From the NCBI GenBank assembly GCA_033964015.1, contig CM066920.1:7717912-7781911 (forward strand): DNA of 64,000 nt, given 5' to 3'. The stretch is from Scolanthus callimorphus (lineage: Eukaryota; Cnidaria; Anthozoa; Actiniaria; Edwardsiidae). The notes under the pieces were generated by a model. The model worked only from the letters and a program-made list of their open reading frames with translations. It was not told the DNA's origin and did no database searches. Below are positions 52,398-64,000 of this stretch, piece by piece; within the stretch, counting starts at the first letter, position 1; the number at the start of each line of letters is the position of its first letter. The translations under genes were made by a program, and so were the position numbers.

Positions 52398-55214
52398 ATA
52401 ATTTTCCCCTGACCCTAAGCGAAAATGCAGCCTGTCAGTTTATTTCATCACCTCTTGAATGTTGTTATTCTGAAACGCTTGAGCAAGAACGTCTAGAGGA
52501 GGGGGAGGTAGGGGAGAGAATTATTTCGCGAAGTGAAACTTGGTATCATTTAAATGGATATCAATTTTACTATGTTGGTATCCCTTAGATGTAGAAAGAC
52601 GTTAGTTCAAAGTCCTCCATGGAATTAAAACCTAGAAATTTAGACGCAGTTGAATAAAGTAATCTTTGGACTCTTCTTCTTCCCCTACTGCGTGTATTTT
52701 GGTTGTTATTGAGTTTTTTATTTGAGATAATGACGTAACAAGTCACGCGCTACTCTTTTCAATCGTCAGACCAGATGTCACGGGCAAAAAGGACAAATAA
52801 ATACCCCCCTTTGCAAAGTAGGTGCGCCAAAAATCAGCGTAGATAATAGAATGCAGTCAATTGAAACTTTAATTTACGTTCAGTACAGTCAGTACACATT
52901 TTATTTAAATTCTAATCGAAAATTTAAGGGCTCGTTTGGTTCTTTGTCCCTTTGTACTTACCGGAAGATAGCGTGAGTTAAGCTTAGCCAATCACGATCA
53001 AGTGAACACGTGGGGCAGTTCACGTGTTCATCTCGTGACTGCGCCGAGAAAGTTCTTGAATATTTAATTAAGAAAACAACTGGGAGTGGAGTTTTACTAT
53101 TTAGTAATATTGCTGAGATAATCCCACGCTTTCCTCCAACTGTGTGGTTTATAGCGGTTTGCAGTTTGTACGACTAGTGAACGTGAGTTTTCAGCAGTTT
53201 TTTTTAGCATGGACTAAATCGCTAAGAGACAAGGGTGTGCATCCCGCGTGGTATGGAGTCTACGCTAATAAAAGCCTCCAAAAACCAGTTGACAGAGAGA
53301 GATGCTGAAGAGAGATATTTTCACACAATTCTTTAAGTTGTTTAAAGATTTATTACTGTGAAAAACACTGAAATGTTAGCAAGCAGTTCATGAAAATCCC
53401 GCATTCCGAAAACCTTTATTTTTATTTTTGCTCAACATTTTGTTACAACTCTGCTTATTTTCCGCTTAATTTACTTTATCTCGTTTCCGACTGATTGTAC
53501 TATTCAACAATTCAAACGGCTTTGCTCACACCGCTACAATTTTAGCAGAGCAAAATAGCCCAGGTGCGGGTTGTTCAAACTTGGATTCAATTTAAACCAG
53601 GTGTAGTTCTGAACAAAAGCATCGAGTCACCATGGTAATTAATCTGGATTAGTGCTAAACCACTTTCGAGCAACTGGACCCCGGGGCATGCGCAGAAAGT
53701 TGTTAAATCTCGCGCATGCGTCAATGGCTGTCCCCCCGCGAGGTGACGAATCGGGGAGCTCTGGGTTCGAGAATGGGGAGGCTCTGATGACAGCCACACT
53801 GACGCATGCACGAGATTTAACACAGAGCCGCTGAGGAAAGAAACTTTCTGCGCATGCCCCAATGTTCAAAATAATCATGAAAGGCTCTGAAATAGCTGTC
53901 ACCAGTGCCTCACCCGCTACGCGAGGTGACGAGCCGGAGCCCAGCTCTGGATTCCAGAATGAATGGCGATTTGAAAGTTGCGACGCACAAGCTTGAGTTC
54001 AAAACAAAAGCGATATGGGCTTTGCGATACCGCTGCAATTTTTCTTTAGGGCAGTCACCAACCAAAAATGGCATGTTTAAAGTGATATTTTCTATTATGA
54101 AGACAGTTAAAGAAATATCAATCTCAACCTGAACGTGTTCGAAGCATGAAGGCTCCCTCAACAGACGTTAATTTTTTGAAATACACAAGGGGTCATCGAA
54201 CCACAGGAAAGTGAAAAATCGGCCAGAGTGATTTCTGTAGCGGAGGCCAGGAGTTTACAAAAGGAGTTCCAAACCATTCCATTTTCTACATTTTCAATCG
54301 TTAACAGAAGCAATAGTGCCCTTTGTGTGTACATATCAAGAAAGCATAGCGTTTTTTATGCCAATCTTGCGGGCTGCCTTTGTTTTTAAATCTTGTTTCA
54401 GGCTCTTCGGTCCAGGAAAAAAAAAATAAAAATGGCGACCAAGCGCACGATGTTTCTCGAGTATCTGCAACGTTTAGTGATTTTTCCGTTTTTTTTTTTC
54501 GCTAAGAATATGAGCCCATATCAAACTTTTACCTCACAACTGATCTACATTGACACGCAAACAAGAAGTTTCAACTCCTCCATCGGTATATTTCAGCTAC
54601 TTTTTAAAATTTGAAAATGAAGGCAAAAACAAAAAACGTGGAGAAAAAAGTAAAAAGCACGTCGAACGAGAAAAACATTTATTGACCAAAACCAAATAAA
54701 TTTGAACTCAGGGTCCAGTTCCCGGGGGGGGGGGGGGGGGGGTCGACCTGATAGGGGTGCTCATCGTATTTTTTAGGGGTCAAAATCGACTCTCAGGTAT
54801 TTTTTAGGGGGTATCGGAGAAACATTGTGGCATTCACTAATAAATGGTATTTTTTAGGGGTACACAATTAAATGAAAGGGTCAAACCAAGCAAAACGTTT
54901 TTTGGCTTTCTTTATTCATTTATAGCTCTAAAAACAAGCTTGCCCCCCAACGTTCAAACATGGCGATCAGCTAATCAGTGAAGGCCCTCAAATGGATGTC
55001 CCCAGAGCCTCCCCTTTGCGAGCAGACAGGCCGGGGAGCTCTGGGTTCGAGAATGGAGCCTCCCCTACGAGGAGACGAGCCGAGGAGTTCTAGGTTCGAG
55101 AATGATCGCCAGCCCTCCACGGCGAGCGATTGAGCGAGGCTAATATTGAGGCTAATATTGCTGGGTGTGAACGGTAATAAAATACAGATATGTTTCATGG
55201 AATCCTGGCCTTGA
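52398..55214. other. Intergenic region with repeats
   Basis: No gene seen. A foldback has arms near 53681-53731 and 53787-53860 (GGGGCATGCGCAGAAAGTT and complement) around a GAGCTCTGGGTTCGAGAATG unit. Further units are at 53919-53960 and 55004-55104. A 19-base G run at 54724-54742 is followed by three ATTTTTTAGGGG repeats to 54850. A CACGTG-containing inverted pair lies at about 53004-53028. Confidence 0.6.
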
Positions 55215-58200
55215 TCAGCATTGGACGTTACTCGGCCAATCACAGGCGTTGATGGCTTCGTTATATACTAGGCCAGCCGGGCAAGTTTGCACCACACCAG
55301 CAGCATCACATCTAATGTACTTATTACAATTCTCTGGATGTCGGTGATCGCCTTGCTTTCCATTACAAAATTCCTGAGCTGAAAACTGGCCTGAAAAGAA
55401 AATACAAAACATATATATTGGCTTACAGTAAAAACAAGGTTATAGAGGAGGAAATTAGGGATTTAACCGAAAATATAAACAAAATAAAATTAACGGAAGA
55501 AAATTTCGAATCAAACGATCCATTTTTCCAAACATAGAAATCTGACGCAGTACTTCTCTTGACTTCCGCTGACTAAGTGCTTTTCCAACAAAAGTCGTGC
55601 GATTAAAAATATGGCTCTCCCAATTCACTGGCACGAGTCCCGAGCATCGTTGTCCTAACTACGCGCGTATCGCCGTTCGCCAGCGCCCTTTTGAGAGAAG
55701 GAGACAAGGAGAGAGCGGCTGTATGCAGGCGCGCGCTCGCCACTGTCTCCCCTATCCCGCTCCCTCCAGCCGATTTCTTGTTCTCAAATTAGCCAGTCAG
55801 AGCGACGCATTAAAACGTTTCCATATCTTCAGAAAATCTTGCCATATTTCAGAGAGTTTACTTCACACAACTGCGAGAATTCGGTTATCTTTCACTGGAC
55901 CTAGCGGAACGTTTCGTGTTTTGGCAAACAACCCTTTGCGCACCGTGAGGGGAGGTTACCAAGCGGGGTTTCTGAGCGACAAATTTGTGAGGTCTACCTA
56001 CCACCGGTCGTGTGCGAGCATGTTAGTAAGGCCTGGTTCCAGACTGTTCCTAGAGCGCATGGTTGTAGAGCAGCACTTCCCCAAACGCACTGATAGAACC
56101 TTGTGTTATTCTTCGGGTCAGCATAATAGCCAAACTGCACGCCCAATCTCGTACAGAACAAAACTGAAATAGGAACAACAGAGTTCTTTGTCACCTACAA
56201 TATGTATTGTTTTGAAACAGAAACACCAAACAGCCATTAACTGAACTGTCTCATTAAATTCAAAAGATTGCTTTGGGCTTTCTTGCAATTTCAAGACCTG
56301 ATGACGTGATCAACATAATAGGAAACCACTGATTTATCAGCCAAACAAACGACATGTTGTGTAGTTTCTATATTCCAAGAGCCCATTAACAGGAACCTCT
56401 ATACTCCACTAGGTCAAGTCATATGCACAGGAGTAGAAGAGTCCATTCTTAGACTGTGGATCAAATATAAAGGGGAAATTTGGAGTGTGAGAATATTGGA
56501 TTGAACCGTACGGTGCGATGGCATATCAATATAATGTGTCATTTTGTCAAAGTGTCAACCCGTGCGTGACGCGGGCTACCTGTGTAGGTATTTCGGGCTC
56601 CTGGGGACCAAAACAAAGCAACATCAACAGCAACATTAGCGACAACCTAGTGCGTAGCTCTGTTGAAAGCTCACCACAACAACAACGCGGCACGTTCCCA
56701 TGCAACCGCCCTCGATGCAAAACGTAAACACACCAACCCGTCTCCCGCTGTCAATACCCCAGGGGGTAGAATCACCATCAAACACAGGTTCTCCTGTACT
56801 ACCAAGAACTGTGTCTATGCCATTTCCTGCAAAGTGTGCGATCAAGTATACATCGGCGAAACTGGATGCCTATTGGCAGAACGTTTCAGGCAACATCGAC
56901 GCTCTGTAGTGAACGGTATAACAGAAGAGAACGGGAGGAAACTCGCCGTAGCACAACACTTCCGGTCGGCTGGGCACACCGTGCAAGACATGCTAGTGTC
57001 AGTATTATTATGCGCGGGACCGTGGGATACGTACACAAGAAAGCGCACAGAAGCAAAGATGTGTTTCAGAACAGAACTCTGAGACCGACGGGCTCAATAT
57101 AGACTTTAGGTTCTTATAGCTATGTGCGCGCGCATGTTCTTATTTGCACTGTATGTATTTTCCATCTTTTGAATTCTGCTCGCGCATACTTTATCCGTTA
57201 CACTGATTAAGTGGCAGGAACCACGAAACGTCTGTTTAATATTTAAGCGCTTTACAATCCAAATTTTATATATTTTACCAAAACAAAGATGGCGGCCTAT
57301 ACGAACAACGTTTCTCTCTAAAATCTTCAAGGTTTGACGAATTTTTTGAGAATTTGGGGTGAGAAATAAGCTAGGAAATCTTCTGGAATTCCAAATATGG
57401 TAAGTAGAAACTTCCATATAAGCATATTTTAGAAAACGACACATTTCAACGAGAACTATCTTAATATTCAGCGCTGGCGATGCGACTGCACAAGACGAAA
57501 CAAGGCAAGAGTCCCGTGGACAGCAAAGCTAAAAGTAAGTGGGTGTTTTGAAAACGCAGGTTGCGATGCACCAATTTCAGCTCTAACATCGCTGAGACAA
57601 TGAGTGGCAGATTTATCGGCGAAAATGGCTTACTATCGCTGAATAAAGCTTACCATCGACACACATGTCAGCTGTTATTTCCCAGTTGTTCTGCACGCTA
57701 CATGAGTACCCATTACAGTACTGGCAATGTAGTGGACATGTGAATGGGCTCCCTGTGCATGTTCCTGCAGCGCATGTGTCGTTTCGAGTACAGCTATTGC
57801 TATCGTCACACGAAGCGCCATCTCGATTGGACCAGGAGTCTGTCTTCTCCGTTGTATTACACCACTGCACAAAAGGGAACCACGGATACATAAACATAAA
57901 CATAGACATATGTCATTAGAGTACCGGGCAACGATGCGAGGTCTTTCTCTCTAATAATTTAGAAAAACGTTTGCCTAAGCTTGAAGCAGTCATAAATGTA
58001 TTTCGAAGAGCCCGTTGCTAACGAGCTTGATATGCATAATCGTGGTGGCGCGTCTATCGGAAATTCGCAAATACATACTATATACTATGAATACTCCTCT
58101 AGTACATTGTGCTCCAATCAGGGCAGGTCTATTGCATGATCAAACACGTTGTCCCTGGAGTCTGGTGAATAATTTTCAAGATGGCGAGCGCGGGCCTAAC

Positions 58201-61200
58201 AAAGACTTTGTGAGCCAATAACAAGGGTGACCGCGGTACCCAAAAACATTTGAGAGCACAGCACGGTGACATAACTTAGAGGAGGAGGCTTTTTGCCTGC
58301 TACAACAACATGGCATGAATGTTATTCACAGGGGCGTTACTCTTGCACAATTGAGGGGTAATTTGTCTACGCACTGAAATCTTTAGGTGCTAACCTGACA
58401 TGGATTTCCAGGCTTCAATGCGCTGTCAGCAAAACACGTTTTGCTTCCGTTCACCAGAATCGAGCAGAATCCAGGCTTCGGTTGGCACGTTCCACCCACG
58501 CACTGTTCACATGGTAAGCACGTGATTGGTGTGCCAACACAGCTTCCGTTTACGCAGTTGTCTCCTGTGGTACATAGATTCCCATCTGAGCAAGGCAAGG
58601 CATTATTATTGGACCAAGCTAGCTTGCTGGAGTTGCTACAATCCTGACGCGAAAGAAAAAAATAATAATAATAATGAATCCTTGCTCTTAATCCAATCAG
58701 AATGATTTTTGTTGCATCAGTACATCGCCAGGCGTTCCAAACAGATTCTATAAAAATTGCAATTGAGCATAAAAACGTTTCCATCTCCTTATGTCAAGTG
58801 TAAACTGGGTTTGACTTGTACGATTTACTAGTTTGTTCTTCCTAAAACGGTGAAAATCGTTCGCTCTAGGAACGCTTATATCAAAGGCCCATCACCAACC
58901 GGGAGCCTTTGCGCCCCGTTTTCTTTTGTTTTCAAATGGATCCATTGTTTTTCGGGTGCTCTGATTGGCTAAGAGTCTACAAAGGCTCTCGGTTGGTGAT
59001 GGGCCTTTAATTTTTGCATGACAAACAATCTTTTGCGTACCATGAGGTGAGATTATTCTGCTGATTTCCAACTGCAAGTCTGTCACCAAGTGAGGTATCA
59101 CTGTTTTACTACTTTCACTTTAGGGACCGTTCATTTTTTACCAGGAGGGGGCCGGGGTCGTTGAATTTTAAGACATTTCTGGTAAAATTTTCATGACCCC
59201 CCCCCCCCCCCCCCCTCCTCAAAACCATTGGGATTTTTCTCAAAGACCCCCCCCCCCCCTCCCAAAACCTCACCCATTCCTCTTCCCAACCCACACGCCT
59301 ATCAAACACACACTCGTCTTCTTCCTTTAGGGTTATGTACAAAGTCTAACTTACGGTTTTTGACTATTGATTTTTACTTGCTTTTTACCAATGCCCACCC
59401 TTCAGGTTCTGTTTTTTTTTTCTAAGAATGACCCTCCTTTAGTCTTTTTTACTTGATGATCCCCCTCAGATCCACCGACGGTTGGTGTAGCCTGAATTTC
59501 AGCCGTCCCTTCGCCCTCGATCGTACCTCAAACGACATCATTGAGAATGCAAAATCCAAACGCAAATACAAATAAGTTTCGACACTCATCAGAAGCTCGC
59601 TCTAACTGTGTGCGATATAGTCTGTAAAGTATAGGCGCGCGCTGATTGGCAAAGAAAGCCGCAATAGACCTCCTCGGCTTGGGTGTAATGTTTTCCCATT
59701 TCAGATCACCGTGGCATTCCCATGAGTATTCTCTCTTTCTTTTTCTGCTACGCACCGAAGGATATATGAATATGGAAGCATTCCAAACAAAGAGAGAATA
59801 CTCATGGGAATGCCACGTGATCTGAAATGGGCAAAAACATTACGCCCAAGCCGAGGTGGTCTATCTCTCTCTTTTATAGCCATTTTACCTGGCATTGATT
59901 CGTAGGGTTCGTGGTACCATACGCGTAGCACGTCCCTTCTATTTTGCATTGCCTCAGATCGCATCCTGTGCTGCCAACCTTTGTATAGCAGCTGCGGCAA
60001 GAACAGGAGTAACTCCCAAATGTGTTCGTGCAATTGTGCTGACAAGGGCTAATCGTTATGCATTCGTTAACGTCTGAAACAAGAAAAAAGATGAAACAAG
60101 AAAAAAGATTAAACAAGAAAAAATAAAAAGTTAAAGTGGATTTCGCCATTAGACTTCCGTGGTCGATCCCATTCGGCCCGAAGGTGAAGGCCTGGGACAT
60201 TTTTAGGGACTCCTCAAAAATAACATTTTGCGACACATCACACTCTGCACGAATAGCACAACGGTATTAATCGCACCTTCCAGGCTACTCAATCTATTCG
60301 TGCCAAACTGTTTGTATAGCTATAATGATTGTTCAGTATGTAAATTTAGAGACTTTCAACAATTAGCCTTTCGCAATTTTATTGATCACTTGATAATGGC
60401 GTCATGAGGACGTCGACACTTTTTTCAGTTATATTATTATTGTCATCATTATTATATCCGATTGCCACCCGCGCGATGCCGACAAGCCATCCATGAATTT
60501 CACTCTAACGCAGACTTCACGAACCCGCGACGTTGCTAGAAATGAACAATCTCGAACTATCCAGTATCAGCGTTATGCTGAGAAGAACGGAAAAATGGAA
60601 ATTCTGCAAAAATATTTTTCGTGCTGCTTTCCCATGAGCAAACATGTGAGTTCCGAAAACTTCACATTATTGTCTTTGTGTCATGGGAAATTCAGCTTTT
60701 CACAAGAATGGGTTTCTGCCCCTGGATTCTGCAAAACGTTTCTGAGGAAGACAGCATGATCTCATGATAAGAAATTCCATCTCATAAAGCTACCATTCCT
60801 TCAAGACCTTCAAGTGAAATTCCATTTAATAATAATGATCGTTCTTCTAGCATTTTCGTTATGACGTGCTCTCTACCACTTAAAATATTGTCGCGCTTTT
60901 GTTTGTTTGTAAACACGCTCAAATGATTCGCTCAATATAAAAGCTGTTTAAATGAGCAACGAGGCTGACAAAAACGCATGAAAAGAAGAAAGAGTGTGTC
61001 CAGCCGCCATTTTGTCAGCCTAGCAACATACCAAGTCGGAGAAAGCATCCATTTCCATCGGCTGATTTAGAGAATATAGAGCAAATGTTCTCGATTGAAT
61101 TTGGTAAATAAAATCTGAATTTTGTTTTTTATTAAGAGATTTCTACACGTAAACCGTCTTCTAATATTGAACGAAAAAAAACAAACAAAGGAGTGGCTGA

Positions 61201-63167
61201 TACAAGCTCTTTCAAATATAAGATTTTTCAAATATAAAGACATAATGTATATAAAAAAAATGATTCCCTTCAGTGCTTGCATTTTTATCCAACTTGTAGA
61301 TAAGGTTAAAAAAAATTGAGAGCAAAAGGCCTGTGTCATATTGTACATCGAGTAATAAAAGGAAAGCTTAAAAATGACAAATGTTTAAAGATTATTCTAT
61401 TCATAGCATTGATTCTAGGCTTAAGAAAACTAACCCTTCTAAGATTATAATTCATGTATTTCTTTTCAGGTAGGAAGGAATATAAAGGATGGCAGCTACT
61501 ATTATATTTATACCTTCAGGGGCGGATTTAGACTATTGCAACGGTAGCAAATGCTACAGTCAGATTTCAGGGAGTTTTTATATTTGTTTTGTCATATTGA
61601 CATAAATCACAACTGCGCTACAGTCAGATTTTTACCTGGATCCGCCACTGACCTTATTATAAATTTTAAATCTTAATGCCTGAGAACGCTAGAATCATCA
61701 TTTTTTGTCATCACGTACTAACGCCTCTTCAGTAACACCGCTCAAGAAAACATTTAATCTTTTCGTACGTTAAATAGAGCATGGTAGCGGATTGCGAATT
61801 GGCCTTTTAGTTCTTGCCATGCGAAGAATCTATAAAACTTTCAATCTTACTTCAGAATGTAAATCATATGAATACAATGCAAATTTTGTTGCCTTCTTTC
61901 TTAGACTAAGTGGAAGCATAATATAGGACTTTTAGCGGAGCTCCTTAGAGCGGAGCACCATAGGTATCGCAGGAAGAATACAATAGCTCAAAGTAGAACT
62001 CAGGTATAACGATCGACTTTTCATGGTTCAGCGGTATTCCCATTTGGGTATCGCTGGCGCGTCCGTGTCTGCGCGCCCCCACACAGGTAAACCAAGACCC
62101 CAACATCATCATCAGTTTTTCCCATCTGGCACGGGATCGGCTCCGCTTTTAGCCAGTGGCTAAATCTATATATTATGTAAACCACTGACCTTATTTTCAA
62201 GCGTTTTTTAAACAACCGTGAGTGGATGAAAAAATGAGAAGCATGGCCGTAAAAGAGAAACAAGCAAAATAGTTTTAGCAAAACCACACTATACTATATG
62301 TTATATAGGAGGATCCTTTGTTTTACAATTTGAGGTCATTAGCATAAGCAATGCAGAATCAGACCGTTCGAGAGAGCTATAAAATGATGAGTTCTGAAAA
62401 TCGATAGAGGACTGACTAGAGGACTATAAATGAAACATTTCAAAATTTCAAGCTGATATCTCGAATTCTAAGTGCGGGTGCAACGTAGGAAATATGTGAG
62501 CTAATGAGCGTTTTGCCCCAATGATTTCACACAATTTTGAAAAGCTTCAACTAGCCTAAACAAGCCCCCGCTTGTGCAGAAACGCCATAGAGTCAACATG
62601 GAGAGGTCCCAATAAAAGTTGCATTGTAAATGGGTTGCGAAATCGAGTAATATGAAGTACCGTCCGCCAAAAAGGACAGTCCATTGTTCGCTATGACAAA
62701 CACGGCAGATAGGCAGAGAGAAACACATTCACAGTAGCGCCAACTAAGGAAGCATATTTGTTTTATAAATAGCTTCAAAAATGATGGAAATAGGTCAAGA
62801 CTTCAAAGCTAGATTTTGAAAGCTAGATGCAGCGTTTTAAAATTTTGTGAATGTAAACAAGGACGTCACCAAGGATCGGCCGATTGAGCCAACTTTATCA
62901 GCAACATATATAGCTTACGAGATACTATAAGGTCGAGTCTCGCTCAAACTGAAACATCTACCACTGCAAAGAGGCAGGGGTGGTTACGAATCTAGTGCGC
63001 CTCTGCGTCCCCGTGCTTCCACAAGGAAGAGAGCAAGCTGACCATGCTGACCAAGCTGATACTAGGCAGTTTCTTGCAACGCAACGCCGTCTTCGCCAAG
63101 CATCGACATTAGGGACGATTAAAATAGCAGACACGAAGGCAGCTACAAGGAATTTTTGCGGCAGCAT
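55215..63167 (-). CDS. Secreted TSP1-EGF-CBM14 modular protein (incomplete model)
   Basis: Extracellular multidomain protein; likely a chitin- or glycan-binding matrix or mucus component (inference). Minus-strand exons: 63167-62962 (signal peptide MLPQKFLVAAFVSAILIVPN, then a thrombospondin type 1 repeat with SAWSAWSACSLPCG); 60073-59889 (calcium-binding EGF starting DVNEC, then a CKIEGTCYAYG segment); 58643-58395 and 57864-57654 (cysteine-rich repeats, WSN..G..C.D.N.CT pattern); 56163-56002 (peritrophin-A/CBM14-like, four cysteines); 55390-55215 (complete six-cysteine CBM14 ending SNVQC, stop). From the EGF exon on, all phases join. The first exon ends in phase 2 but the EGF exon needs phase 1, and the TSP1 repeat is cut before its CGG half, so at least one exon between 60.1 and 62.9 kb is missing. 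Two genes instead of one is possible but less likely. Confidence 0.75.
56500..57110 (+). pseudogene. Penelope-like retroelement fragment (GIY-YIG)
   Basis: On the plus strand, opposite the host gene and in its intron, the translation contains the zinc-finger-like start of the endonuclease region (FSCTTKNCVYAISCKVCDQ) and YIGETGCLLAERFRQHRRS, the GIY-YIG nuclease core that ends Penelope-like elements. The upstream piece GTFPCNRPRCKT is in another frame, and the expected continuation LRPTG is in a third, so at least two frameshifts break it. There is no reverse transcriptase here: a 5'-truncated dead copy. Confidence 0.8.
58691..58790 (+). repeat. Dispersed repeat shared with 11316-11405
   Basis: CCAATCAGAATGATTTTTG, then GCATCAGTACATCGCCAGGC, GTTCCAAACAGATTCTA and AATTGCAATTGAGCAT match the order of blocks at 11316-11405 with substitutions. 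It sits in an intron of the modular protein gene. Confidence 0.7.
58883..59008. mobile_element. Foldback element
   Basis: AAAGGCCCATCACCAACCGG at 58883 pairs with its near complement CGGTTGGTGATGGGCCTTT ending at 59008, extended by GAGCCTTTG/CAAAGGCTC. Confidence 0.8.
59197..59258. repeat. Poly-C tracts
   Basis: Two runs of C (59197-59216 and 59247-59258) in a pyrimidine-rich intronic stretch. Similar long homopolymers are at 9287-9317 (C) and 54724-54742 (G). Lengths in such runs are often uncertain in assemblies. Confidence 0.85.
59664..59864. mobile_element. Long-arm foldback beside the EGF exon
   Basis: Arms of about 75 bases (59664-59738 with 59790-59864) match almost perfectly, including CATGAGTATTCTCTCTTT and its complement. 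The right arm ends 25 bases from the end of the EGF exon at 59889, so the element occupies the donor-proximal part of that intron. Confidence 0.85.
60991..61175 (+). repeat. Dispersed repeat, copy 2
   Basis: Direct copy of 23361-23545 with shared blocks CAGCCGCCATTTTG, AAAGCATCCATTTCCATCGG and ATTTCTACACGTAA. Confidence 0.75.
61517..61650. mobile_element. hAT-like MITE, CAGGGGCGGAT ends
   Basis: Starts CAGGGGCGGATTTAG and ends CTGGATCCGCCACTG, hAT-style inverted termini, flanked by the direct repeat ACCTT (61512-61516 and 61651-61655). GCTACAGTCAGATTT occurs twice inside as a direct repeat. 134 bp, non-coding. Confidence 0.8.
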
Positions 63168-64000
63168 CTTTGACAAATTGACCCGACTGGGATTGCGTGT
63201 GAGAGCTACCTTCAATACGAGTGCAATCTGAATGCATAAGATGTCACTCTCTTTTGTATTGAACTCGTCACGGAGGTTGAATTTCCCCCATTCCAAAACG
63301 TCAGGTCTTTATTATTAACATGGCTTCTATAGGTCCGTATTGCCGCGATGGGGGCAATACAAGGACATTCTTTCCACATGAGGTCTAATATTGGACAAAA
63401 GTAGAAACCCACCCGCAGCTATTACGAATCCTGCTATCTGATTGGCCTCCCTACGCACTATCTACATGATAGATAGTGAGCAGCCAAAAAGGGGGCGTAA
63501 AACAATACTCGAAGGCAGTTGCAGTGGGTTTCTCCTCAAACAATTTTAGACTAATCGTTCTCGTATAGAATATATATAGTCAACATCTATAGTCATAGAA
63601 AAATTTGAACTCGTTGTCTAAGTAATTTATAAAAAAAACTCGCACTCGTGCGTACTACTTATAAAACGTTGACAATAATAAACATTGAAGTAGAAAAGTC
63701 ATCATTTTAAAGTTCAGAAAACGTAGCGTACAATGACGTTGTGCATTGGACTAGTCCGGCGGATCAGCGTAAAAATTGCGCATTTTTGGCTAAAGACACC
63801 AAACTTTGCATGTCAATAGTTTTCAGTATTTTATTGAAGATAAGATATGGAGGCACGCTAAATTCTATTCGTAGCGAAAGCTAGAACAGTTTTAATGTGA
63901 ACCATTGTTTTGGCATTGGCAGCCATCTTTGAATCCTTTGTTATTCATGAGCTCTGCGGCACTTAGTGGAATCTTCCATCGTCCGTGTTGATAGAGTATA
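63168..64000. other. Upstream region of the modular protein gene
   Basis: Non-coding as far as I can see. The minus-strand frame continues open upstream of the chosen ATG, but the signal peptide starts at that ATG. ATATATATA near 63569 could serve as a TATA element, but it is about 400 bases from the ATG. A short palindrome, CACTATCTACATGATAGATAGTG, lies near 63457-63479; it is only an imperfect hairpin. Confidence 0.4.

Larger units (their letters stand above)
60074..62961. other. Intron region expected to hide a missing exon
   Basis: The modular gene should have an exon here (phase 2 in, phase 1 out), probably the CGG-containing half of the TSP1 repeat. I could not find it. The only weak candidate is a minus-strand frame near 62070 containing CGGAQTRTR, which has no acceptor. 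The region holds a repeat copy at 60991-61175 and a MITE at 61517-61650. Confidence 0.4.

Noticed and set aside
55597..56172. 191-codon open frame on the plus strand
   Set aside because: It is antisense to the CBM14 exon at 56163-56002 and its intron, has no domain, and the real exon on the other strand has splice sites and cysteine spacing.
62021..62287. Minus-strand frame with CGGAQTRTR, considered as the missing TSP1 exon
   Set aside because: No AG acceptor in the required phase precedes it, cysteine spacing is wrong, and it stops soon after.

Overview
The window is from an intron-rich, repeat-dense animal nuclear genome. The likeliest source is an anthozoan cnidarian (coral or sea anemone). 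That is an inference from the gene content (an MFSD12-like transporter family and a thrombospondin/EGF/chitin-binding secreted protein), small exons in kilobase introns, and very many short inverted-repeat (foldback/MITE) elements, including a family ending in TAGCCTGCGTAGCAAGC that I associate with cnidarian genomes. No species can be named from sequence alone. There is no operon structure, no CRISPR and no intact functional RNA gene that I can support.

Layout: 1-17.1 kb holds no convincing gene and is a mosaic of minisatellite, SINE, nested foldback elements, inverted duplications and ATCGAT-rich repeats. 17.1-27.0 kb (+) is MFSD12-like gene A, 10 coding exons and about 865 residues, with a 355-residue central cytoplasmic loop. 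38.6-28.5 kb (-) is MFSD12-like gene C, divergent, with reading-frame problems at two exons. 51.6-41.6 kb (-) is MFSD12-like gene B, 10 coding exons, 552 residues, every junction in frame. 63.2-55.2 kb (-) is a secreted modular protein: signal peptide, thrombospondin type 1 repeat, calcium-binding EGF, cysteine-rich repeats and two peritrophin-A (CBM14) domains. At least one internal exon of this gene was not found.

The three transporters form a local paralogue cluster. They share the exon series and intron phases: phase 2 after exon 1, a 109-nt exon 2, 93-nt exons 5 and 6, a 174-nt exon 7, and a phase 1 intron before the last exon. Almost all variation is in exon 4, the central cytoplasmic loop: long Ser/Pro-rich with tandem STPRLP repeats in A, short and charged in B, polyproline in C. 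B and C end in the same C-terminal residues, STDV, a class I PDZ-ligand-like tail. In vertebrates MFSD12 is a lysosomal/melanosomal membrane protein needed for cysteine import. Whether these copies do the same is inference.

The most interesting features are the transporter cluster with its divergent loops and shared PDZ-like tail, the possibly decaying copy C with a 9-bp-TSD MITE beside its problem exon, a three-level nested foldback element, and a foldback element that appears to carry a promoter-like sequence plus a 49-codon ORF.
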